A stretch of DNA of 64,000 nucleotides, from the NCBI GenBank assembly GCA_027576995.1, contig JANBQC010000045.1, forward strand, positions 1 through 64,000, read 5' to 3'. The notes below the pieces were generated by a model. That model did not search any database and had not been told where the DNA came from. It saw only the letters and a program-made list of their open reading frames with translations. The translations under genes and the position numbers were made by a program. This document shows positions 44,269 to 55,675 of the stretch, in pieces. Each line of letters begins with the position of its first letter. The stretch's first letter is position 1. The stretch is from Dimargaris cristalligena (Eukaryota > Kickxellomycota > Dimargaritomycetes > Dimargaritales > Dimargaritaceae).

Positions 44269-44622
44269 TTAGCGGCCGAAAATCTGGGCCAGAATACTGC
44301 CAACCAGCATGACTAGCAGAAACCCAGCCAGGTAAGGATTGATTTTCGGGCCCTGGCCCTGCGTGGCGGGTCCCATGCCTAAGCCCGCGGAACGGGGCGC
44401 TTTGCGTTGGCGAACGGTTGTGGCCTCAGCAGCAGTAGCAGTAGCGGATGTCGAGGAAGAGTCATCCGAAAGGTCATCCGCTTCCGACTGCTCCTGGTCG
44501 TTGTTTACAACCTCTGGTTCGGATACCTGTTTCTTGGCCGGGCGCTTGGTCTTCCGTTTAATGGCGTTGCTCGCAAACTGGTTGTTCTTTTGGCGCAGCT
44601 TGGCAGGGAGAGGAATGGTCAT
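44269..44622 (-). CDS. RAMP4/SERP1 (Ysy6)-like tail-anchored ER protein
   Basis: Probable member of the stress-associated ER membrane protein family, which sits by the Sec61 translocon and helps nascent membrane proteins. 117 aa, single exon, start at the ATG at 44622 (the frame opens earlier only by a TTG). The N-terminus is basic with LRQKNNQFASNAIKRKTKR, matching the family's conserved helix. A disordered acidic Ser/Thr stretch (45-80) is inserted, longer than in the 65-75 aa relatives. The C-terminus is INPYLAGFLLVMLVGSILAQ followed by IFGR, a single membrane anchor with almost no lumenal tail, as in tail-anchored proteins. The anchor pattern and basic helix make the family likely; the insertion is unusual. 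Confidence 0.78.
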   Translation of the reverse strand: MTIPLPAKLRQKNNQFASNAIKRKTKRPAKKQVSEPEVVNNDQEQSEADDLSDDSSSTSATATAAEATTVRQRKAPRSAGLGMGPATQGQGPKINPYLAGFLLVMLVGSILAQIFGR

Positions 44623-45943
44623 TTTGGAGGACAAGGACGGGTAAGTTAAAAATGAGTGAGTAGGAGCGGGGTTGGGGTGAAACAGACAATTGGGCGAGTA
44701 TCAAGCGGTTGAGAGCTTGGGTAAAACAAATCGAAAACAAGGGGAGATATTTGGAGTAGGGATGAAAACAGGGTGAAGTATATGAGCCAATTCCCTTGGG
44801 ACATTCAAAGGGTAGATGGGAGAGATGTACGGGGCCAAAGACAGTGGTGCGCTTGGGACGCAAGTGGAGAATACAGGGCCAGTCAACAAAAGCCAGCATT
44901 CTCTTTTAGGCCAGTTAAAGTCCGAATAAGGGAATTGGTTGATACTCTATATATTATTCTCAATTGATTACTACCAGCTTCAGACTTCGGTATATACCAC
45001 ATAGCTATTGTACTAACTATTACATTAGGAATTCCCTGATACCATTAATTCACCCATTTCTCTATTCAGCGATTATAGGGGTACGTTTCCCCGGAAACCC
45101 ACAATAATATCATGAATACCAATTGCGCTCATCTCATACATTTCTAATTTGCGAATAGATGGTTGATGCTTCGCCAAACATTTTTATAGATGTTACGCAC
45201 GTACACACAGGTATATATATATAGTCTCGGGGCTGCACACCTATTCACGATATTCTCTATTTCTTCGCCCGGGTATTATTCTCTCAATTCCCACATCTCC
45301 CCATTGCTCTAAACTATCCCCTTGTATATAGACAGACAACCCATTGTCGCTTCACTTTTCCTTCCTTTTCCGAATGGTCATTAATTATACCCTTGGACCA
45401 GATGGTGTCAACCTCAAAAGCAATACGCTTAGCCATTCCGAACTTTGGTAAGAAGCCAATTGGTAACTACGATGATCCTGTGATAGTCGGGTGGTTGAGC
45501 AGGTGCAACTCCCGGGTCTAGAGGGGGAGGAAGACCTAGGGAACGCTTTACCCTTTTGCTTTTCACTAGACCAAGTGCCTAAAAACTGGGTGCTCTAGAC
45601 TACATGACCGCGAGCGACATCATGTCTGGGAACCCATCCGGCTTGTTCAACTCACCTTATTCTATTCCCATCCAACATGCCAAAGCCACCAACCCTTAGA
45701 AGGTAGGCATAATCATCCTCTCTCCGCTTTAAACGCCCAATACTAGTGGCAGGATACCTCAAAGATAAGCTTGATTTATTCGATCAGTATTGTGAAAGTA
45801 GAAGAATCCCACACTAAAGTAAAACGATCATATTGCCTATGATTGACAATATGGGTAAAGTTCAGCTTGGTTGTATAAGGGTTTAACCGATATGTGTATG
45901 GGAAAATTGGTGGGATGTTTATTTTCAACCAGTAGTACTTGCC

Positions 45944-45990
45944 TCATCAAATGGATTTTTCGTTATACAGCCTTGTTGAACTGCTCCCAT
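45944..45990 (+). repeat. Dispersed repeat, copy 2
   Basis: Same order of blocks as 605-660: TCATC, AAA, GGAT, T run, CGTTATACAGCC (45961-45972), TGAAC, CTCCCAT. Same strand. Confidence 0.45.
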
Positions 45991-46432
45991 ATGTAGAAGA
46001 ATGATCCCCATCAAGGGATGCTAACCGGTATTCTCCCATCACCCGATTCACTTGCCGTTAAGAGCGGGAGATGGCGGTGGTGGCTTGGACAATGATCTAG
46101 AGGTAAATGACCATATTTTTTTCTAAAAAAATCAATGCTGTACACATTAGGGTGTAAATTGAATATACGTATATATTGTAACTTAAACTGTAACGAAATT
46201 GGAATGACCCCAGTGCTCGTAAACAATGGCATGCATCAAACAGTGAAAAAGAGTGCGGGAACAGCGAATGGAAAATACAGAAACAGGTCGCTAGACTTAT
46301 TGTATCGTAAGAAAAAAATCAAGCGGAGATAAGGGAAACTAAGCGCGAACAACATGAGTAAAATTAAGGTACTAACATACAGTAAATCAATTCCGATAGC
46401 GGGAAAACTTTAAAAAAAAAGGTAATTGAACG

Positions 46433-46466
<34 letters not shown>
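46433..46466. repeat. TA then GA microsatellite
   Basis: Seven TA units pass directly into ten GA units, about 150 nt past the stop codon of the minus-strand gene that ends at 46619. Confidence 0.95.
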
Positions 46467-46618
46467 TGAATGTATTTGTATAAAATGTCAAAAACCGAAT
46501 AGAACAGACGGGGCAGGTGTTGGAACAGCCGTGTGCCGTAAATTAGGGCGGTTGGGATAGTTCGGATTGACAGACAAACACGGGATAAAGTACAGGGGAG
46601 GAATAGGGCTACTGTGAG

Positions 46619-46963
46619 TTAGCCGGCCGGCTTGTCGACAGGGCCACTGCTACCGCTCGGAGGGTTGTAGATAAAGTAGCGGCTGAGGGTGGGAGCGAGG
46701 TGAGGGCCAGGCAAGGGGCCCGGCCGGCGCGGCATGGTGGGGGGACCTTCGTAACTTTGGGTTTCATGGTACACCGGGTTGGGGTCGAACCGCACCCGTC
46801 GGCGGGTTTGGATAGTAAGGTTGTGGGTGGCGTTCAGCAGCCCGGTGACTTCGTCGCCGCTGTTGTTGGCGGTTTCCCCGGGGTCGGCGGAGTCAGTGGG
46901 GTCCGTAGGGCCTACGGGGGCTGCGGGTTGGTTGGCACTGGTATTGTAATAGCTCGAATACAT
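46619..46963 (-). CDS. Hypothetical protein with a PP1-docking-like RVRF motif
   Basis: 114 aa, single exon, unrecognised. Largely disordered: residues 1-35 rich in Pro, Asp, Thr and Asn, and 75-114 rich in Pro and Gly. The middle has one dense part, QTRRRVRFDPNPVYHETQSY. RVRF after basic residues fits the R/K-V-x-F motif by which regulators bind protein phosphatase 1; this is suggested by motif only. The C-terminus includes LSRYFIYNPP. There is no signal peptide or membrane segment. It is likely to be a real gene: about 400 nt upstream contain no minus-strand ATG, and a TATA-like element lies at the far end (about 47345). The open frame is short, so more exons cannot be ruled out. Confidence 0.65.
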   Translation of the reverse strand: MYSSYYNTSANQPAAPVGPTDPTDSADPGETANNSGDEVTGLLNATHNLTIQTRRRVRFDPNPVYHETQSYEGPPTMPRRPGPLPGPHLAPTLSRYFIYNPPSGSSGPVDKPAG

Positions 46964-47355
46964 GGCGAACGAAACGGGGTGTGTTTGGGTAGATATGTAC
47001 TGAGGAGTGGGTGTGGTGGAGGTTGGACCTCAGCGAAGACAGTAACGCAGAGTCAGTGTTGGGGAGGGAGTATGGGCAAGTGCAGGGCTGGAAGAAAGGG
47101 TGACTGAGTGGGGTGTAGGTTGAGGTGAGGTAACAAGCGGACTACAGAGACCAGCGGGTGCAATGATAGGGGTACAAATATACAATATAATAGAAGATTA
47201 AAAGTAGATAGAAGAGAAAGGAAGGTCGAAGGGGTGAATAAGCGGTGGTCGAAGGAAATAGTTTGGGGGTATTTCGGCTAAACTAGGCGGTTGAAAATTG
47301 GGCAAGGAAGGTACGACGGATAAGGAATAGGATCCGCGGGGTGGTTAATATATAG
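46964..47355 (-). promoter_or_regulatory. ATG-free leader and TATA-like element
   Basis: Reading the minus strand, CTATATATTAACC lies at about 47343-47355. From there to the ATG at 46963 no ATG occurs in any frame, nearly 400 nt. The region is CT-rich in the transcript sense. Confidence 0.45.
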
Positions 47356-49520
47356 CAGTAGAATAGATGGACATGGTACGCCAACGGGACAGTCAAAAGG
47401 AGCGATTTAGGCACAAGGTTGCTGAACGGCGCAGTAAAGGCCCAGGTTTTATACCACTGCCTGACTATGGAGGGAAGGGAGAAAGGAGAGGGGGGAGATG
47501 ATGTGGTCACGCCCGGCGGGCTCTTCTGCATGGGGAACTTTCCTGGTCTCTGCAATTAACCATATGGCGGTGTTGTGGAGTGTATTGGTCACAGTTCCCT
47601 GACTCCATACATCCCCATTCTTCGGCCATTTTCCATACCATGCCATAGCATTCCATGTCCCAAGTGGGTTAAGCGCACGGGAGGGAATTCCACACCTCGA
47701 ATTTGAGGAACAAAGCCGAACGAACTTGGACGGGAAAGGGAGTATGGGAGGAGGGTTAATTATGGCGGTACCTAAAATGGGAACGAACGGTCTACCATCC
47801 CGTCTATAGCCATATCATCAGGGTATTCCGATGCCCATCTAACCTTCCGCTCCTGATTGTCGTATAAAAAATACCCCTCCGATTGAATCCCACATAATCA
47901 ATGTCCAACGAGCCCCGTTGGTTGACATAGCTCTTAATTCAAGCCCCCAATTAGGCTACTGAATAATCCAGCCTAGAAGCCCCCATTTTCGTTTTCAAAG
48001 CTTAGGTATCTATTTATACCCCCATTCGCTGACTTTCGGCGCTGGGTATATTATTATAACAAGGGCATACGTATGTATCTATGTATGTGTGCGTGTGTAT
48101 ACGACTGAGGCAATGGGGGTCGCATCTAACTTTATTTACACTGCCAAGTCGATGATTGTGGTCTACCTAACGCCGTGGTGATATATATCTAAATTTAACC
48201 CCGGGGCGGCGGCCTCACCCATGAACTCTTTAGCTGGTCGCCTGCACTAACATCTGCAGATCGTTTGACCCGGAAACGGGTCACTTGCTGATCCTGACGA
48301 GCGTGCTGGTCAGGGATATAAAAAACAGGACGAGGGTAAACTGATATAATCCCTAAATTAAATTTTAAAAAATAGTATTTCGGTCTCCCACATATTCACC
48401 CCCCCTCCCACAGTCATCCGTAATGAAGATACTGCTACCGAAGGTGCGCTTGATTTACTACTAGTGAGCCCTTTGCTTTTCCTCCTTTCCTGGCTTCACG
48501 CTTTAGAGGGGTTTTGCATTGACGTATCCGGCCGAGTGACTGAGCGTGCGGGAGACTGGGAATGCAGAAAGTGGTGGCCGGGAACGGGGCCGGTCAGTTG
48601 ACTTCTAGCCCGGACCCGATATAGCGTTAGTGGGTTATGGCTGTATGGGGTGCACCGACTAATATATAGACAGCCTCCCACTCTATTTCGCTCACTCATT
48701 AATCCCCCATTGGTAAACTAGAGAGGGGTAGAAGAGGGACGCGGTGACCCCCATCTGAGCCAAGCCAAACAATACCCCACCCACCACACACATCTATATT
48801 TATTACCACAGGGGCAGCGGGTGCTCCGGTCATTCCGAGCGTGATAATATCCGCTGCCGTGGTTGGGGGTGCTGGTCGGTCAGGCCATTCTGTCCGTTAT
48901 ACAAGCGAGCAGTAGGGTTTAATGGCATCTGCCCATTCTGGTCTTTTAATTGCCAAACGCTCAAGTCCTACATTTACCTGCACTAAAAAATCTCGGGGAG
49001 GGAGGGGTGATCGGCCAAATCGACTGAAAAAAAGCCGCTGCCGCTCATCCACCCACATAATCTACACACACACACCCTTGGCCATATTCCTGATCAAAAA
49101 AACCCACTGGGCACACCCTGGACCGTCTCGGCAGAGGCCTTTGGGCAATCATCCCGAGATAAATGATATTAGGTCCATGGCTTCAGGTGGGGTCACCTAC
49201 CCAATATTCCATATTCCCTTGAACCTTAAACCTAAGAATAATAAGAAGTAGGAGAAGATAGAGACCCTGGCTCTAAGCATAGTGCAATGGGCCATTCCAG
49301 GACTGACAGGCCCATCGTTGAGGCAACGCCCCCTCCTCATCCACCACCACAGGCGCAAGCCCGCCGCACCCCATACTTCATCAGCTTAAGCTTGGTAGTA
49401 CATGTTCTTGTCTTTCTTATCGTTTTCCCCAGTCCTTTTCCCCCCCTTAGTCGTTTCTGGTCCGCTACTCCCTTTCCCGCCGCCACTCACCTTTCGATCC
49501 CAACCTACTCCACCTCCACG
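47356..49520. other. Intergenic region
   Basis: No supported gene. An in-frame upstream extension of the thioesterase gene begins with ATG at 49287, but the residues are low-complexity and unlike the family. Short frames at 47449-47646 and 48496-48699 have no family features. Confidence 0.5.
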
Positions 49521-51684
49521 ATGGCTGCCCCACTGACCTCCGTCGTACAAAAGGCTCTTAAGAAGCACACTGCCACCGTCATCTTCATCCACGGACTGGG
49601 CGACAGTGGTAGCGGCTGGTAAGTAGGAATATCAAATAGGGGAAGAAAGAGTGAGCCCTCCCTCCCTCCCTCTCTCCCTTCCCTATTCCGCCTATCCACG
49701 TGCCAACATGATATTAGACGCTGGCTTCACAAGTGGGTGAAACGTCACAAAGCCCCCCCCCACCTCCATCAAAGGGTTCGTAAAGCCGACCACCCGTATT
49801 TTCCACCGAGCGGTTCCCACAGCACTGACTAACTGACGTGGACCACTTTGCCGCTTATAATTTTACCCATTTTTGTATCCTTCTTCACCACCGCTAGGGC
49901 CCCCGTTGCCCGAGAATTGTCGCAGCACCTTCCCCATGTCAAATTCGTGCTACCCAATGCGTAAGTACTTGTTTATTACACGGAGTTCGTTCATTTCTCA
50001 TCCCGACCTGCTCTAAGTCAGCTGCCCTCCAGTTCAACCCGCACCATTTCCTATTGTAATAGGGGGCTCAAAACTACCGGATAGATCAGAGGGCTTGAGA
50101 GAGGTGGCGATTAAACTGTCGCTATAGCAATACGCCACTATTCAACCGCTGAGTCCTATTCGGGAACATCACCCCACCCTTTTTGTTGCTGATGAGATTA
50201 TTCACCTAATCAATTAGGGTATTTCGTTGATGCTTGCGAATGCCTCGGACTTATCACTCACCTGCGCTAATATTTGGGGTATGACGGCCGCTAATTTACT
50301 TTGGGCTTTTGGTATGATTATTATTATTTATATATATATAAATTCCACACACACACATACACATCGATGGATATGCTCCCCACGCCCAAATGACCCGAAT
50401 TTACCCTCTACACCCATTTAGCCCCGTGCAGCCGGTGACGTTGAACAACGGATTCAAGATGCCATCCTGGTAAGTCCCATACCATCGTTAGGGTGTCCCT
50501 GCGTACCCAAATGGGGGAGATCTTCATGACTATACAGGTGACCAATCAGTTGGATACTAGTCAAATCCACCCGCACTTTACCTCTATCCCCGTTCCGTTC
50601 TACATCAACTGGTGTGACTGTCTTCTCACCTCTGGACACTCCATACTTGGCCCATTCTATTATATTTCCTACTTTCCTCTTTGGTTTATCCCTGCAGGTA
50701 CGATATCTACACTCTCGGTGACATCAACCGCCGGGAAGATCAGGAAGGCATGCTGCGGTCCGTGGCCAGCATCAACAAACTGATTTCTGAGGAGGTGGAC
50801 CAGGACATTCCCTCGGAACGCATCGTCGTTGCTGGGTTTTCCCAAGGTATTTACTATTCTTATTTTGGAAATTTAATATTAAACCTTAAATCCCCTCTTG
50901 ATATTCGATAATTCACCGCCCACGAATTGGGCCCTTTCAAGCCACCCATACGAATTAGCTGGGAACTATATAATACGGATGCTTGAGACCCGATAACCTT
51001 CTTTTCCATACCAACCCGCTATAGGAAATGCATGCTACATGTAGGCCATTGAATATTAACCCATCCATCTATCTACCACCATACCGTGGTCTACAGGCGC
51101 TGCCATGACTCTGCTGACTGGCCTTACCTCGGAGCGTAAGCTGGCTGGGATGGCTGCCCTCAGCGGCTACCTCCCCCTACGTTCCTTGATTTTTTCGGTA
51201 AGTGTCACTTGTCCTATTTACCCATCGTCTAATTGGAAGATGGCGGCCACCTCCCGTTTCTAAGCTAGTCACACTTGGAGCAACCTTCCCAAATAGCTTT
51301 ACATTAACCAATAGGCCAAGTTTTCTCTCTAACATTATATATCCCATTTTCTTTCTATTACTTTACTTTACTTTACGTTCATCACCCATCATCTCTTTTG
51401 CTTGTATTCCCGCTCCTCTCTACCAACCCACCTGTTGCACCAAACCCATGGGTTATAAATAATAGATGGCCAGTGACGTCAGCCGGTCGCTTCCCATTTT
51501 TATGGCGCACGGTCAGGAAGACGAGGTGGTGTCGTACCATTTTGGACAACAATCAGCGGAGGCCCTTAAACAGAAGAAGTACAACGTCGACTTCCACACC
51601 TACCCCAATATGGGCCACTCGTCCTGTCTGGAGGAAGTCCAAGAGTTGACTCGTTTCTTGGCCCGAGTGTTGCCTGAAAATTAA
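49521..51684 (+). CDS. APT1: Acyl-protein thioesterase (APT1/LYPLA-type)
   Basis: Serine hydrolase that removes palmitate from S-acylated proteins and also acts on lysophospholipids. Six exons: 49521-49618, 49898-49960, 50422-50469, 50698-50846, 51097-51197, 51466-51684; introns 279, 461, 228, 250 and 268 nt; all phases agree; 225 aa, the family length. Alpha/beta-hydrolase features: oxyanion strand VIFIHGLGDSGSGW, then VKFVLPNAP and GFKMPSWYDI. The nucleophile elbow is GFSQG with Ser118, followed by AAM. Asp172 lies in GQEDEVV and His204 in NMGHS, completing the triad. The ATG at 49521 starts MAAPLTSVVQ, in good context. It fits with the palmitoylated or membrane-traffic proteins in this window only in a general way. 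Confidence 0.95.
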
Positions 51685-52494
51685 ACTACACCCCTCCCAA
51701 CGACATACGCGCCCACAGCGACATATTCGTATGAATATATATAAGCCAGCGTAGCTCTATACATTCATTGGCGTATCTCCGCTTCATCTACATTTGACTG
51801 TGGTTTTCTGCTGATGTGCGTCCAGGACCATCTATTTATCCATTTCCGACACCTGGTTACCCCATTGGGACATTTCACTTGAGGTTAGTTACACCTTTTC
51901 CCTTTTTATTCTAACCATGATATTACGTACTGGTCACTGGGTTTTCTGGCATTTTCTTCCATCTTTTAGGTTGGCTAATGGACTGGGGCAATATTAAACG
52001 GTCCAAATTTTCCAAACATTCATCACTAATTTGTCTTATTCTAAAGAACGGTATTTGGAAGATAATAGTGTACACTGATGTTTTTCGAAGGGAATTATTG
52101 AATTGGGGTTTGGGGGAACTTGGAAAGGTATTTTTGATTATCGATATATCAGATAACCCCAGATGGGCTGGATTGCAACTGATTAAATTCATAATCATAC
52201 TTTTCACCCTGACAGGCCTTAATGCCAATCCTACGCGTTGCCCCTTAACAAATCTAAAGTTTTCCTAGGCATAGTTGCTAGACTTACCGATAATTACAGA
52301 AGTTTGAACTAAACCACTGAATCCGAATGGATCTATTCGCCGGTGGTAATGCCGGATGAATTTTTTTTTTGATGTGAACCCCACTCGGCCAGTGAAGTGC
52401 CATCGTGGGACAGATTCGGACTTGTGAAGTAGGACCGAATAATGCCAAGGACGTTGGGAAGACGGCTGTGCGATAACTCCCATAATTGGTGCCT

Positions 52495-52542
52495 CCAAGT
52501 CCAAGTCCAAGTCCAAGTCCAAGCCCAAGCCCAAGCCCAAGC
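52495..52542. repeat. Hexamer repeat, CCAAGT x4 then CCAAGC x4
   Basis: Eight perfect hexamers, the first four ending in T and the last four in C. Both variants are clean blocks, which suggests replication slippage after one transition. Confidence 0.98.
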
Positions 52543-53474
52543 CCAATTCACCTTAACCAAAAGAGACACTTGCTTAGACCAAATAAAATAGATAAAACGG
52601 GATATCGTTACCGACTGGAGGTGGAGATGGGGAAGTACTCCTCAGCCCGGCTGGTCGGCAGTGTAACTGTGGTTATGGCTATTCGGAGGGCCGGATAAGG
52701 CCCGGAGGACGGGATGCACCCGAACGAAGGGGCCGCCCAGCTGTAGTGAGAGAGCACTCCAGGCCACAATTATTTTTGATGGGGTGGGGCAGCCATGGGC
52801 CAATGAGCCCTATCACGGTACAGTGAGCCGAATAATATCGATCTGGAATTGGTCAGTGATACAAATACCTCGCTATATACTATGCTCCTCTAAAAGTCAC
52901 TTCACTTCCAGATCAGAGGCCTGAAATGGGACTAGTAAGCTGACCCGAGCCCCCAGGATACTGATTAAATATATTCTAGGCGAACGTAAAGGTGGGGATT
53001 AGGGTGTACCGAGGGACCAATTGGGAGAGCTATCTTGGGTACTGATCCTATATTACATGGAGACTATCCCTAGTCATAGATGTTGAGTGAGATGGAAAAG
53101 TCCACTGCCCTAGGCGAGCCGAAGTGCGAGGGGCAGTAATGTCAGAAAAGCCTACTTCGCAGGCCAATGGTCGGAGAACCCGTTCAGAAGAGTGTGGGGT
53201 ACACGGGGATCATTATGATTGGGGGGGCGGGCGGGATAGCTTAACACTGCCGCTGTTACATTGTGCCGACTACAATGTTTTCATATACACCGTTCGAGCA
53301 CGAATCCCGCCCCACTCTCTGGGGGGAGCGTATTATATAACCCCCGTCCGTTTCCGTTTACTTGTGTTGGTTGGTTACACTGGTTTTCTTGGCTAAACCT
53401 CACTTAACAATGGATTAGGACGTCCTTGTACTCGTACCCTGTCGGGTTTCGACTTTCCCCCCCCTCTCCCCAAA

Positions 53475-53492
53475 ACACACACACACACACAC
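53475..53492. repeat. AC dinucleotide microsatellite
   Basis: Nine AC units in intergenic DNA. Confidence 0.95.
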
Positions 53493-53937
53493 AGACACAG
53501 GCATTCCTTAATACGAAACCTACCTTTTAAACCCTCCTACATTGGCCTAATTATGTAGTAGAAGAGCGGCCGTTTAGGCTAATTAGATGAAGGTATTTCC
53601 AAAGAGGGTGGCGTATAATGGGGTTGGTGCCCTGAATGTTGAAATATAGAAATGCTTTATATATATTGCATTGGGTTCTGTTGATGAAAGAATAGTACCA
53701 TTTGCATAAACCCCTCTCCCCGTATCTTAGATAGTCCTATAGTGCTTTCTTGAGTAATGGTGTCCGTTTTTTTATTTTCAATTTACAGCGATGCCAACCC
53801 CTCCCCTAGTCTTGACCATATGCCCATCCCTACGCGGAACCGCTTCCTTAATGTTGGTGGCGTAACCATCGTGTAACCGACGAAGATTCCATATACACCA
53901 GCCCACCGAGACGCTTCATTTTATATTGTTTTATTTC

Positions 53938-53968
<31 letters not shown>
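53938..53968. repeat. AAT trinucleotide microsatellite
   Basis: About ten AAT units in intergenic DNA. Confidence 0.98.
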
Positions 53969-53971
<3 letters not shown>

Positions 53972-55675
53972 TAGCAATGCGGCTTTCAAGCACCGGTTAG
54001 CGGGTATTTGGAGCGAGATTGAAGTATGGCAGGTTGATTTCTCATTTCCTATGTCATTGATAACACCACCCACCTCCTCCCGTTGTTTAAATCATAATGT
54101 CAACCGAGAACCACCTAATCACCTCATATACCAGCAAAGAAGGTTCGGGGTAAGGGGTGGCAACTGAACACTTTCATCCCATTTGACTTAATAGGAACAT
54201 ACGGATGGGAAGCGGCATCGAAAAGTTCATACAATCGACATGAACTGCGTAAAAACGGGATTTTACTGCTTCGCCCACATTAAATTCTCTAATCTGACGC
54301 AGATATTTCCGAAAACCAATAAAACCTTGTATATCCGTAAAACCAACCAAGTCAAATGTGACGACATAATACTGTAGGTAAGTGCTATACTGCCCAAGGT
54401 GAAAGTGGAAGTGTAGTAGAGAATTTAAGCGTTTGTTTAGCCTGCATCCTCAGGCATTTAGGATTGCTAGATGAATGGAAGGAACCCCAAGCTACTCAAG
54501 TACTACTATTACACCGACCACAAACCGGCCGGTTTGAGGTTTTTTTCTTTCCGTCCCCCTCCTCCTGACCTCTCATTTCCTTTTCTTATTCTATGATAGC
54601 CAACCTCGACTCAATGGCACTCGGGGGCCTAGAAAATCAGCCATTGGTTCAGCGAAAATCTTGTGGCATCGTCGAGGGTACACTGGGTTTAGATGGATAC
54701 CTAAAGCCACCACCACCATATCTCCTTGTTACTCCCCTTCCCCCAACTCACCAGTCCCCCGTCCTGCCACCCAGCCTTCCGCCGCCCTTGCCTTGTATAC
54801 CCGACCCCTTCTCCCCCCTTTTACATTACACCCCCTTTGGCCTCGGGTCCTTTCGTCGCCAATCAATGGTCCACAGTAGAGAGAAGGGTCTATTTAAGCC
54901 CCGATGCGTCCACTCCACCTCGGTTGTTCTTTTATTTTTCCCGTTCGTTTGTTACATATATTAGGTTCATCAATCCAACCCGCGCGTCTTTCCGATTATA
55001 CTTTACGAGCCCCACTGTCTTTTATAGATTTAATTTTACTACTTTTCCCCTTGACTGTCAACTCTACTGACTATTCTATTATTCGCCTACTCGTGACCTC
55101 TCGCAATAGCCGACTCCAACTATTGCCAAAGTCGTCGGAATTCCATACATATTCATTCATGGTTTAGACGCCGACTTTTATTTCGCCGCATCCTGTACCC
55201 CATACCAAAGGAGTCTTAATAGTCTTGGCTCCTTCGAGTACAACCCAACCAAGTTTTTATTGGGTCCTGGGTTAGAATGGGCGGTTGGTACTATTGCTAT
55301 CCTTCGTTTTCCGCTTAACTCCAAGTAGTTCTTTATATGTTTTCATCTCAACTAGCGACTGGCTTATTGAAGGATATTCGCACATCATTCTATGCGGTTA
55401 ATTATCTCGTGCCTTGATCTGGCGACTTTGGCCATTGCATTTTAGCTTTAGTTAGACAGCTATAGCTGAAATCCGGTTCGTATATCTATATATAGATAGA
55501 TATATATATAATAATTGTTTATTAGTTACTACTATTTCTGCCATATTATCTGGGAATAGTCCATTGTATATGTATCTTTTAACCATTTTCCAACTCTTTT
55601 TACACATTAATCACATTTATCATTTCAATTATAGCATCCAATAGCTTTGATATATAGTGTAGTATCTATTCAACC

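Larger units (their letters stand above)
44623..46618. other. Intergenic region
   Basis: About 2 kb. Holds the second copy of the dispersed repeat (45944-45990) and a TA/GA microsatellite (46433-46466). Frames are short and unconvincing. A TATATATATAG element lies near 45213. Confidence 0.5.
51685..55675. other. Long gene-free region
   Basis: About 4 kb with no supported gene. It holds three simple repeats (52495-52542, 53475-53492, 53938-53968). Frames such as 51978-52268 (+) and 54593-54964 (+) are low-complexity or unlike any family. A TATCTATATATAGATA palindrome lies near 55483-55499, upstream of the pseudoprotease. Confidence 0.5.

Noticed and set aside
49287..49520. N-terminal extension of the acyl-protein thioesterase by 78 residues
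   Set aside because: The family starts close to the ATG at 49521. The extension is Pro/Phe-rich leader sequence, although a membrane-targeting isoform cannot be fully excluded.
53290..53320. A GTTCGAGCACGAATCC-like sequence resembling a tRNA B box
   Set aside because: The spacing is wrong and no acceptor or anticodon stems can be folded around it.
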